Source: a bacterium
GTDB lineage: Bacteria > Vulcanimicrobiota > Vulcanimicrobiia > Vulcanimicrobiales > Vulcanimicrobiaceae
Direction: 5' to 3'
Assembly: GCA_021778415.1 (NCBI GenBank)
Contig: JAJYCL010000016.1
Location: 1 to 60,945, forward strand
DNA length: 60,945 bases
The position numbers were made by a program, and so were the translations under genes. Shown here piece after piece: positions 53,990 to 60,945 of this stretch. A model generated the notes under the pieces. That model was not told the DNA's origin. It did no database searches and was given only the letters and a program-made list of their open reading frames with translations. Every line of letters begins with the position of its first letter. Positions within the stretch are counted from its first letter, which is position 1.

Positions 53990-55283
53990 GCGCAGCTCCC
54001 GTTAAGAGATGCGTATGAACGCTCTGTGCAACGGTTTTTCCTTGCTGTGCCGCCTCGACAACCATCGCTTCGCGAGAACCTTTCTCATAGATGCAATCGC
54101 CAGCTGCAAAAACTCCAGGACGCGTTGTTTGTAATGCGTCATCGACACGCACTACGCCACCGTCGGAGTCAATGCCAAAGGCTTGCAGTGTTTGCACCAA
54201 GCGCGATTGCCCGATTGCTCGAATGACCGCCGAAACGGGTTCGCGAAATTCGCTCCCGGCAATGCGCATGACGCTGCCGTCACGGACCTCCGTCCGCACA
54301 AATTCCGCTTCCCGAACGTGATTGTTGGTCCCATGAAAGCCTACTGGGAGGCAAAAAAAGCGAAACTCAATGCCTTCTTGCTTAGCGAATGTGTATTCAA
54401 ACTCATAGGCCGTCATCTCGGATTCCCCGCGCCGATAATACATGGTCACGTGATCTGATCCCATTCGCTTTGCACACGTAAGCGCATCGATTGCCGTATT
54501 GCCAGCCCCAATGACGGCCACGTGATTGCCGAGATCGGGAATTTCACCGCCGGTCTTCGCACGTTCGATGAAATCTAAGGCATCCCAGACCCCAGCTAAT
54601 TCTTCGCCGGGTAGACCTAATGGCGGAACGCCTCCCATGCCGCACGCCAACACGAGGGCATCATACTCGCTCAGGAGCGACGCGACACTCAAGTCTTCAC
54701 CAATGCGCACGCCCGTACGCACGTCGACGCCAAGATCGACCACTTGCTGTGCCTCCCAAAGCGCGACCTCCGTTGATAAACGGAATGGAACGATCCCATA
54801 GGTGTTCAGGCCGCCGAGTTGCGTATGCGCTTCAAAAATAGTCACAGCGTGACCAAGCAATCGCAAATCGCGAGCCGCAGACAATCCGGCCGGCCCACCG
54901 CCAACGATGGCAACGGATTTACCGGTTGGCTTACCTGCCGTAAAAAGTTTCGTCCCCGTGCGCATGACCCAATCGATGGAATAGCGCTGCAGATCGCCGA
55001 TGCGAATGGGCGTGTCGTCCGCATGATAGACGCATGCGCCCTCACAAAGCTCATCCGTCGGACACACGCGCGCGCAACTCGCGCCCATCGGATTTGCGAG
55101 GAGAATGTCGTGCGCGCTCCCTTTCATGTTCCCCGTTGCAATGTTATTGATAAAGGACGCAACATCGATGTGCGTCGGGCACGCCGCCATGCAGGGCGCA
55201 TCATAACAGTACAGACAGCGGTTTGCTTCGATGCTGACTTCCATATCGCTCAACGGCTTATGAATCGAATCTCCCAACGTCAT
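53982..55283 (-). CDS. preT: NAD-dependent dihydropyrimidine dehydrogenase subunit PreT
   Basis: 433 residues from ATG 55283, 7 bases after the mmsA stop (the frame runs upstream to 55472 but inside mmsA). N-terminal Fe-S region: CLYCYDAPCMAACPTHID and CARVCPTDELCEGAC; FAD-binding GGGPAGLSAARDLRLLG near 132; NAD-binding GAGNTAIDALTCAKR near 268. Transfers electrons from NADH to PreA. Homologous to glutamate synthase small subunit, but the PreA partner confirms the role. Confidence 0.95.
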   Translation of the reverse strand: MTLGDSIHKPLSDMEVSIEANRCLYCYDAPCMAACPTHIDVASFINNIATGNMKGSAHDILLANPMGASCARVCPTDELCEGACVYHADDTPIRIGDLQRYSIDWVMRTGTKLFTAGKPTGKSVAIVGGGPAGLSAARDLRLLGHAVTIFEAHTQLGGLNTYGIVPFRLSTEVALWEAQQVVDLGVDVRTGVRIGEDLSVASLLSEYDALVLACGMGGVPPLGLPGEELAGVWDALDFIERAKTGGEIPDLGNHVAVIGAGNTAIDALTCAKRMGSDHVTMYYRRGESEMTAYEFEYTFAKQEGIEFRFFCLPVGFHGTNNHVREAEFVRTEVRDGSVMRIAGSEFREPVSAVIRAIGQSRLVQTLQAFGIDSDGGVVRVDDALQTTRPGVFAAGDCIYEKGSREAMVVEAAQQGKTVAQSVHTHLLTGAAHG

Positions 55284-55290
55284 GATGCTC

Positions 55291-56799
55291 TCACTTGTGA
55301 ACGGGGAAGCCAAGATTGATGCCCGCATTTTGCTCATCCCATCGCGACGTAATAACTTTGCCGCGCGTATAAAAGCGGAATCCGTCTTCGCCATAGATGT
55401 GTAAATCGCCAAAAAGCGACGCCTTCCAACCACCAAAACTGTAAAATCCAACAGGAACCGGAATCGGCACATTCACGCCGACCATGCCGACTTGCACGTC
55501 ACGCTGAAATCTACGCGCAGCGGCACCGCTCCGAGTGAAAATTGCGGTTCCGTTCCCGTATGGGTTGGCATTGATCAACGCCAACGCCTCATCAAGCGAC
55601 TGGGCGCGAAGATTTACGAGCACCGGGCCAAAAATTTCGTCGGTATAGATCGACATCTTCGGCGTTACCTGATCGAACAGCGTCGGACCGACGAAAAAAC
55701 CGCCTTCGTAGCCCGGGACGCGGCATGTTCGACCATCGATGACCAGCGCTGCACCGGAGGTAACTCCGGCATCGATATACGAAACGACCCGATCGCGGGC
55801 GGTAGCACACACCACCGGCCCCATATCGGTTTTTGCATCGGAGCCGGGACCGACCCGTAGGGCTTTGACTCGTTGTGCAATTGCATCCATGAGCGGTTCG
55901 GCAACGTCGCCCACCGAGACACTTGCCGAGATTGCCATACACCGTTGACCGGCAGAGCCAAAGGCCGCCGAGACGAGCGCATCTGCGGCAGCATCGAGAT
56001 CGGCATCGGGCATGACGACGAGATGATTTTTTGCTCCGCCCAACGCCTGTACGCGCTTTCCTGTTTTGGCTGCCGTTTCATACACATACCGTGCAATCGG
56101 GGTACTTCCGACGAAACTTATCGCTGCAACATCGGGGTGATGCAACAAAGCATCGACGGCAATTTTATCTCCATGGACGATATTAAAAACGCCATCTGGT
56201 AAGCCGGCCTTACTCCACAACTCAGCCATCAGCATCGACACCGACGGATCGCGCTCGGACGGTTTGAGAACGAATGTGTTGCCGGTGGCAATCGCGATTG
56301 CGTACATCCATACCGGAACCATCAGCGGAAAATTAAAGGGGGTAATGCCGGCGCAGACCCCAAGCGGTTGACGGACTGAAAACGTATCGATACTGCGAGA
56401 AACGCCTTCGCTATATTCGCCCTTCATAAAATGCGGAAGCGAACAGGCAAAATCGATGACCTCAAGGGCACGTGTTACTTCTCCACCCGCATCGCTAACG
56501 ACCTTACCGTGTTCAGACGAGACGAGTTCGGCAAGCCGTGTCGCGTTCGCACGCACGAGTTCGCGAAAGGAAAAAAGAACCTCGGCCCGAGCTCCGAGCG
56601 GCGTTTGCTGCCACGCCGGATATGCGCGAAGCGCCGCCTGAACGGCCTGGTCGACCGTCGCTTCATCTGCAAGTGGAAGCCGGGCTTGCACCGTGCCGTG
56701 AGCGGGATCGTAAATGTCGGCAGTTCGGCCATTTCGGGCCTCAAGAAATTCCCCGCCGATAAAATGCGAAACGAACCGTGTTACAGTTGAGGTCTCCAT
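55291..56799 (-). CDS. mmsA: CoA-acylating (methyl)malonate-semialdehyde dehydrogenase
   Basis: 502 residues of the aldehyde dehydrogenase superfamily. Catalytic Cys287 in GSAGQRCMAISA, NAD-binding FVGSTPIARYVY near 229, and the CoA-type family segment FNFPLMVPVWMYAIAIATGN; Glu at the usual general-base position is replaced as in CoA-dependent members (ALGGAKNH). Converts malonate semialdehyde plus CoA to acetyl-CoA and CO2. First gene of the seven-gene operon. Likely regulation is from the 102-bp gap shared with DUF5069; no clear operator seen. Confidence 0.9.
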   Translation of the reverse strand: METSTVTRFVSHFIGGEFLEARNGRTADIYDPAHGTVQARLPLADEATVDQAVQAALRAYPAWQQTPLGARAEVLFSFRELVRANATRLAELVSSEHGKVVSDAGGEVTRALEVIDFACSLPHFMKGEYSEGVSRSIDTFSVRQPLGVCAGITPFNFPLMVPVWMYAIAIATGNTFVLKPSERDPSVSMLMAELWSKAGLPDGVFNIVHGDKIAVDALLHHPDVAAISFVGSTPIARYVYETAAKTGKRVQALGGAKNHLVVMPDADLDAAADALVSAAFGSAGQRCMAISASVSVGDVAEPLMDAIAQRVKALRVGPGSDAKTDMGPVVCATARDRVVSYIDAGVTSGAALVIDGRTCRVPGYEGGFFVGPTLFDQVTPKMSIYTDEIFGPVLVNLRAQSLDEALALINANPYGNGTAIFTRSGAAARRFQRDVQVGMVGVNVPIPVPVGFYSFGGWKASLFGDLHIYGEDGFRFYTRGKVITSRWDEQNAGINLGFPVHK

Positions 56800-56901
56800 C
56801 GTCTCCGCTTTATTAGCGCCTTCGGCAATATCCCGCTTGGCAGGCCATCGGTCTGCTAACAGGTAACGAGCGAACAGCGAAAGTTCGAAACGGGGAGAGA
56901 G

Positions 56902-57339
56902 ATGGAGCCGCTCGATTTACTGGTCACTCGGCTGCGAAGCCCACACGCGCGCTTTCCAGGTATAGATCTCGTGATGCTTGCGCGCACCGTTGATAAAATG
57001 CGCGCGCTCCTTCCCGGAGGGAACATCGCCGGGTATCAGATCAAAGGCTTTTCGGCTCGCTTATTTGCCGAACTCAGTATTGACGAGAACATCGTGCAGC
57101 AAGTCATCGCCGAAGCGCAGGATGAAGAAGAATTTATCGCGTGGTTTGCCGCCCATACGGATCCCGATGCATATCCGGCGATCAATGTGTTATTAGCAAG
57201 TGTCACGATCGGTCAACGCGACCGTGCTGGCCTTGAAGAGCGTTATCCGTGCGTTCGCGATATGGCGGATGACGATACGCTATTCGACATGTTGGACCGC
57301 GATGACGATATCACGTATGCGTCGTTACAGGCGCCGTAG
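56902..57339 (+). CDS. DUF5069 family protein
   Basis: 145 residues. The opening DLLVTRLRSPHARFPGIDLVMLARTVDKMRALLPG matches the DUF5069 family N terminus. GGGGAGAGAG upstream gives a good ribosome site. Cytoplasmic, helical and acidic; function unknown. Its last 29 bp overlap ddl on the opposite strand. Confidence 0.85.
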   Translation: MEPLDLLVTRLRSPHARFPGIDLVMLARTVDKMRALLPGGNIAGYQIKGFSARLFAELSIDENIVQQVIAEAQDEEEFIAWFAAHTDPDAYPAINVLLASVTIGQRDRAGLEERYPCVRDMADDDTLFDMLDRDDDITYASLQAP

Positions 57340-58252
57340 CCCGCGTTAACGCAAACATCGTCAAGCGATCGATCAACGCGTCGTAGGACATTCCCATTGC
57401 CAGTGCCGCATCGGGAAGTAAGCTTGTGGGCGTTAATCCCGGCAAGCTATTCACTTCGAGAATATGTGGTCGTCCTTCTTTGCTTACAATAAAATCCGTG
57501 CGCGAATAATCGCGCAAGCCGAGTAGGCGATGGGTGGAAAGAGCCAAGACTTTCAAGCGCGCCGCAAGCGCATCATCGATTTTTGCCGGGACAACGTGGG
57601 TTGAACCGCCCTGCGAATATTTTGCTTCGTAGCTATAGAAACTATCGACATTGGCGATAATTTCGATCACCGGCAACATTTGATCATCAAGCACGGCTAC
57701 CGTAAACTCGCGGCCTGCAATGAACTCTTCAGCCATACATTCACCGTAATGATGCGAGGCCTCGAGCATCGCCTTGGCCCATTCGTCGTGCGTATGCACG
57801 ATATGGACACCAGTCGACGATCCTTCGTTACGCGGTTTCAAAACAAGTGGAAGATCTAATGCTCCCGGTAGGAGCGGCAACACACCTTTTGAAAGATCGA
57901 AGCACTCCCAGGACGCCGTCGGGAGCCCTTCGGCTGCAAGTAATTTTTTCGTGAGATGCTTGTCCATCGCAAGCGCGCTTGCTGCGGCGCCGCTCCCCGT
58001 ATAGGGGATGCCCAGATAATCCAAGAGTGCTTGAATTTGTCCGTCTTCGCCGCCGGTTCCATGCAAAGCGATAAAGACGGCATCGGGTGCGAGCGTTCGT
58101 ATCGCATCGATAAAATTCGCATCGTAATCAAGCGAGGTGGCTCGATAGCCGAGTCGCGTTAACGCCGCCATGACCTGCGAACCCGATGAAATGGAAACTT
58201 CGCGCTCCGAACTCGGGCCACCCATAACGACAGCGATGTGTTGCGTTTTCAT
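57311..58252 (-). CDS. ddl: D-alanine--D-alanine ligase
   Basis: ATP-grasp enzyme joining two D-alanines for the UDP-muramyl pentapeptide. 313 residues. N-terminal GGPSSEREVSISSG, ATP site LVLKPRNEGSSTGVHIV near 135, EEFIAGREFTVAVLD near 175 and ILEVNSLPGLTPTSLLP near 270. Last of the murG-murC-murB-ddl series; starts at an ATGA overlap with murB. Partner of alr at 41771. Confidence 0.95.
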   Translation of the reverse strand: MKTQHIAVVMGGPSSEREVSISSGSQVMAALTRLGYRATSLDYDANFIDAIRTLAPDAVFIALHGTGGEDGQIQALLDYLGIPYTGSGAAASALAMDKHLTKKLLAAEGLPTASWECFDLSKGVLPLLPGALDLPLVLKPRNEGSSTGVHIVHTHDEWAKAMLEASHHYGECMAEEFIAGREFTVAVLDDQMLPVIEIIANVDSFYSYEAKYSQGGSTHVVPAKIDDALAARLKVLALSTHRLLGLRDYSRTDFIVSKEGRPHILEVNSLPGLTPTSLLPDAALAMGMSYDALIDRLTMFALTRATAPVTTHT

Positions 58253-59199
58253 GCGTCGATAAAGACCCCGACGAGGTGTACTTCCGGTTGCAGTTTCACG
58301 CCGAAACGTTCATAGACGGCGCGACGAGCACGAGCCAAGAGCGTCGCGACATCGCGGGCAGACGCTTGGCCACAATTATTGATAAAATTTGCATGCAACT
58401 CCGAAATCTGAGCATCACCCTCGCGCCAACCTTTCGCCCCCACCGCTTCGATAAGGCGAGCGGCTTTCTCTCCCTCCGGATTACGAAAGCACGAACCCGC
58501 GTTCGGCATCGCAATCGGCTGCGTATTTTTGCGCCGAATGAGCCGCGCTTGCATCTCTTGGCGAACGTCATTTGCATTCGCTTGTTCAAACGAAAACTCG
58601 ACGGAGACAACGACGGCATCGCGAGCCAACGAAGTATGGCGATAAAAATAGCGCACATCGACTGCATGCGGCTCGGCCCGCCTCGGCGACTGAATACGCA
58701 CGCTTCGGACAAAATCTCCGACTTCTCGATCCGTTCCCGCGTTCATTCGCAACGATCCCCCGACGCTTCCGGGAATTCCGGCTAACGACGATATGGAATA
58801 TGCTCCGGCCGTCGCGGCACGAGCCGTCATTGCAGCCATGCCGGCGGAGGCCCCTGCACGCACAATGACGCGATTATCCTCGGTGAGCACATCGATAGTG
58901 GAAAACTCGCCGGCTAAGCGAAAGACGATACCGCGCATTCCACCGTCACCGACAAGAAGATTACTTCCACTACCAAGAACAAACCAGGGAATGCTCCGGC
59001 GGTCGCAATACCGCAACGTTTGGGCTAATTCGTGTTCGGTATGAATCGTCGCAAATGCGTCGGCCGGACCTCCGATTTTCCACGACGTATAGTCGGCAAG
59101 CGGATGATCAAAACACACCCTTTCACCGAGCACTCGCGTGAGCTCATCGCAGTCCTGGGGCTCGAGAACACTCTTAAGCTGTGCCGACGATGCACTCAT
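58249..59199 (-). CDS. murB: UDP-N-acetylenolpyruvoylglucosamine reductase
   Basis: FAD enzyme making UDP-MurNAc. 316 residues. FAD-binding YTSWKIGGPADAF and LGSGSNLLVGDGG near 75, catalytic Arg region and NAGSCFRNPEG (Ser) near 234, GWREGDAQISELHANFINN near 262. Type IIb MurB by its short size. Coupled to murC and ddl by 4-bp overlaps. Confidence 0.95.
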   Translation of the reverse strand: MSASSAQLKSVLEPQDCDELTRVLGERVCFDHPLADYTSWKIGGPADAFATIHTEHELAQTLRYCDRRSIPWFVLGSGSNLLVGDGGMRGIVFRLAGEFSTIDVLTEDNRVIVRAGASAGMAAMTARAATAGAYSISSLAGIPGSVGGSLRMNAGTDREVGDFVRSVRIQSPRRAEPHAVDVRYFYRHTSLARDAVVVSVEFSFEQANANDVRQEMQARLIRRKNTQPIAMPNAGSCFRNPEGEKAARLIEAVGAKGWREGDAQISELHANFINNCGQASARDVATLLARARRAVYERFGVKLQPEVHLVGVFIDA

Positions 59200-60575
59200 G
59201 CAAACGTATCCTGGGCAGCTAGACTGGTTGCGAGATGCGCTGCAGCGTCGGTAATATTCCCAGCACCAAGCATAAGGATGAGGGAGCCGTGCGGTGCTTC
59301 GTGAGCAAGAAGATCCGGCAACGCACGAACGTCATCAACATAGCGCACGTCACGTCCTTCGTGCAGAAGGGGATCGCCGATTGTCCGCACGCTAATGCCC
59401 TCGATCGGCTCTTCCGATGCGGCATAAATCGGCGCGAGATAGAGCGTATCTGCATCGCGCAATGATTCGGTGAACTCTTTTGCCAAATAGGATGTTCTCG
59501 AATATCGATGCGGTTGGAAGGCGACGACGATTGGGCCCTGATGATAGGTCCGTGCGGCGGCGATCGTTTCGCGAATCGCTGTAGGATGATGGGCGTAATC
59601 ATCGACGACAATTGCACGCGCAGAAGCAACGAGCACATCGAATCGTCGACGAACTCCCGTGAACGTCGCTAATCCGGCAGCGATGTGATCAAATGGAACG
59701 CCGACGGAATGCGCGACAGCAATGGCCGCAAGAGCGTTTTCAATATTGATGCGACCCGGCACGCGCAAATGTACGCGCCCCTGGCTCTTGCCCCGGAGTT
59801 CCATATCGAACGATGATCCTAATCCGGCACATTCGATCTGTGTAGCGCGCAAATCAGCTGATTCGGAAAAGCCGAACGTTATCGTCGAAGCTCGACGGGA
59901 AAGACGAGCGATCTCGGCGCTTCGCGCATTATCAACGCCGATGACCGCGTGCCCATCGTCCGGAAGCAAGGAAAAGAACGTCCTGAATGACGCGACCAGT
60001 CGCTCCATTTCGCCGGCATCGCTTACATGATCTTCTTCAAGATTGGTCAGGACGGCAATCTTTGGATGTAACAGGGCAAACGATCCGTCTGATTCATCGG
60101 CTTCCGTTACAAACAACGCAGAGGAACCGACCACGGCATTCGTCTTAAGCGCGACATCGATTCCGCCAAGAGCCAAGCCTGCATCGATATTTCCGCCGCG
60201 AAGCGCGGCGTGTGTCATCGCCGTTGTCGTCGTTTTCCCGTGAGTTCCGCAAATCGCAATACCTTGACGAGCATCGACAAAACGGGCAAGCAACGCACCT
60301 CGCGACGTCACGGGAATACCGGCATCTCGGGCGCTGACGACTTCTTCGGATTTCACGTCGACCGCCGATGTGACCACGATTTCGCGGGCAAACGCAACGT
60401 GCTCGCCGGAATGGCCGATGAACACCCGCGCACCTTCGTTGCGAAGAGCACGTAACAGCGGTGAATCTTTCACATCGCAACCGCTAACGGTCGATCCGTT
60501 TGCCAACGCGAGGCGCGCAAGCGCACTCATACCGATGCCACCCATACCGACAAAATGGAAATCCGCACTGCTCAT
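59196..60575 (-). CDS. murC: UDP-N-acetylmuramate--L-alanine ligase
   Basis: 459 residues, three-domain Mur ligase. UDP-binding GMGGIGMSALARLA near 11, ATP P-loop GTHGKTTTTAM (110-120), TNLEEDHVSDAG near 182 and the C-terminal domain ligand motif DDYAHHPTAIRE near 328, carrying the MurC-type HHPT. Adds L-Ala to UDP-MurNAc. Overlaps murG and murB by 4 bp each. Confidence 0.96.
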   Translation of the reverse strand: MSSADFHFVGMGGIGMSALARLALANGSTVSGCDVKDSPLLRALRNEGARVFIGHSGEHVAFAREIVVTSAVDVKSEEVVSARDAGIPVTSRGALLARFVDARQGIAICGTHGKTTTTAMTHAALRGGNIDAGLALGGIDVALKTNAVVGSSALFVTEADESDGSFALLHPKIAVLTNLEEDHVSDAGEMERLVASFRTFFSLLPDDGHAVIGVDNARSAEIARLSRRASTITFGFSESADLRATQIECAGLGSSFDMELRGKSQGRVHLRVPGRINIENALAAIAVAHSVGVPFDHIAAGLATFTGVRRRFDVLVASARAIVVDDYAHHPTAIRETIAAARTYHQGPIVVAFQPHRYSRTSYLAKEFTESLRDADTLYLAPIYAASEEPIEGISVRTIGDPLLHEGRDVRYVDDVRALPDLLAHEAPHGSLILMLGAGNITDAAAHLATSLAAQDTFA

Positions 60576-60945
60576 CTCGACGCGCCTGTTCGCCCACAGA
60601 GGGCATCTATCCGTGCGAGTATCGCCCCCAACGGATCGGCGGGGGCGCTCCGGCGAGCAGCCGTTTGCATCTTGGCAAATTCACCTTCGAAGAGGAGTCG
60701 CTCGAGAACGGCTCCCAAGCCTTGAGGCGTACAGTCCGCATCGGAAAGGACGACGGCCGCTCCGGATGCCGCAAACGCGACGGCGTTCGCCGTTTGATGA
60801 TCGTCTGCGGCATGGGGATAGGGAACAAGAATCGCAGGCAACGCGGCCATCGCTAATTCTGCAAGCGTCGAGGCACCCGATCGCGCTACGACGAGATCGG
60901 GGGCGGCATAGGCGCCGCCAATATCGGCGAGATACGTAACGCCAC
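60572..60945 (-). CDS. murG: MurG glycosyltransferase, 3' part
   Basis: The reading frame enters from beyond the window end; only the C-terminal 120 or so residues are present. The segment RSGASTLAELA followed by PAILVPYPHAADDHQ is the UDP-GlcNAc-binding signature of MurG. Makes lipid II at the inner membrane. Its stop overlaps the murC start by 4 bp. The 5' part is outside the window; this is not a truncation in the genome. Confidence 0.95.
   Translation of the reverse strand, partial: GVTYLADIGGAYAAPDLVVARSGASTLAELAMAALPAILVPYPHAADDHQTANAVAFAASGAAVVLSDADCTPQGLGAVLERLLFEGEFAKMQTAARRSAPADPLGAILARIDALCGRTGASR

Noticed and set aside
48969-56799. CRISPR, prophage or IS in the accessory-looking operon
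   Set aside because: Dense metabolic genes with intact frames; no repeats, integrase or transposase seen.

Overview
The window is 60.9 kb of compact, GC-rich (high fifties by eye) bacterial chromosome. It carries a diderm gene set: a predicted outer-membrane beta-barrel, a complete murG-murC-murB-ddl block, alanine racemase, Lon, Hsp20 and GroESL under CIRCE/HrcA-type control, and an ECF sigma/anti-sigma pair. There is no prophage, insertion sequence, rRNA, tRNA or CRISPR. Gene style (KorAB-type oxoacid oxidoreductase, many Ala/Thr/Pro-rich exported proteins, zinc-ribbon membrane proteins, short intergenic gaps) is compatible with an aerobic heterotroph of a poorly cultured phylum such as Eremiobacterota (WPS-2). 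That placement is a guess, because no marker here fixes the phylum.

Layout. 1-616: cluster of palindromic intergenic repeats. 617-8375: DNA repair glycosylase, hydrolase, ornithine aminotransferase, a DUF2339/DUF3999 membrane pair, an acyl-CoA synthetase and an acetyltransferase. 8451-16892: translation block, namely infC-rpmI-rplT with a structured leader, ECF sigma/anti-sigma, Nudix hydrolase, SpoU-family rRNA methyltransferase, a tiny YqzL-like ORF, pheS-pheT and cvpA. 16861-29249: aminotransferase, MFS exporter, hsp20-lon behind a perfect CIRCE, alcohol dehydrogenase and hydrolase, amino-acid permease, an outer-membrane barrel behind an M-box (Mg2+) riboswitch, AmtB and a DUF4870 protein. 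29242-34262: korAB and CIRCE-controlled groESL. 34293-37510: two tandem paralogous retropepsin-like proteins. 37605-40888: an operon with a radical SAM protein resembling tetraether/membrane-spanning lipid synthase, a zinc-ribbon membrane protein, an Lgt-like integral membrane protein and small membrane proteins. 40947-41270: second repeat cluster. 41295-44398: membrane protein, alanine racemase and a stalk-domain secreted protein. 44395-47499: gltA-hisB-hisH-hisA. 47649-56799: a seven-gene reductive pyrimidine catabolism operon. 56902-60945: DUF5069, then ddl, murB, murC and the 3' part of murG.

How the genes work together. The pyrimidine operon encodes import (NCS1), reduction (PreT/PreA), ring opening (dihydropyrimidinase), decarbamoylation (beta-ureidopropionase), transamination of beta-alanine and acylating oxidation of malonate semialdehyde to acetyl-CoA. 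Citrate synthase and KorAB, both nearby, could take the carbon into the TCA cycle. The most unusual material is the M-box in front of an outer-membrane protein rather than a Mg2+ transporter, the Tes-like/Lgt-like lipid cluster, the AUA-initiated infC behind an attenuator-like hairpin, and the repeat family whose palindromic core changes sequence while staying self-complementary. Every one of the eight convergent gene pairs overlaps or abuts at its 3' ends.
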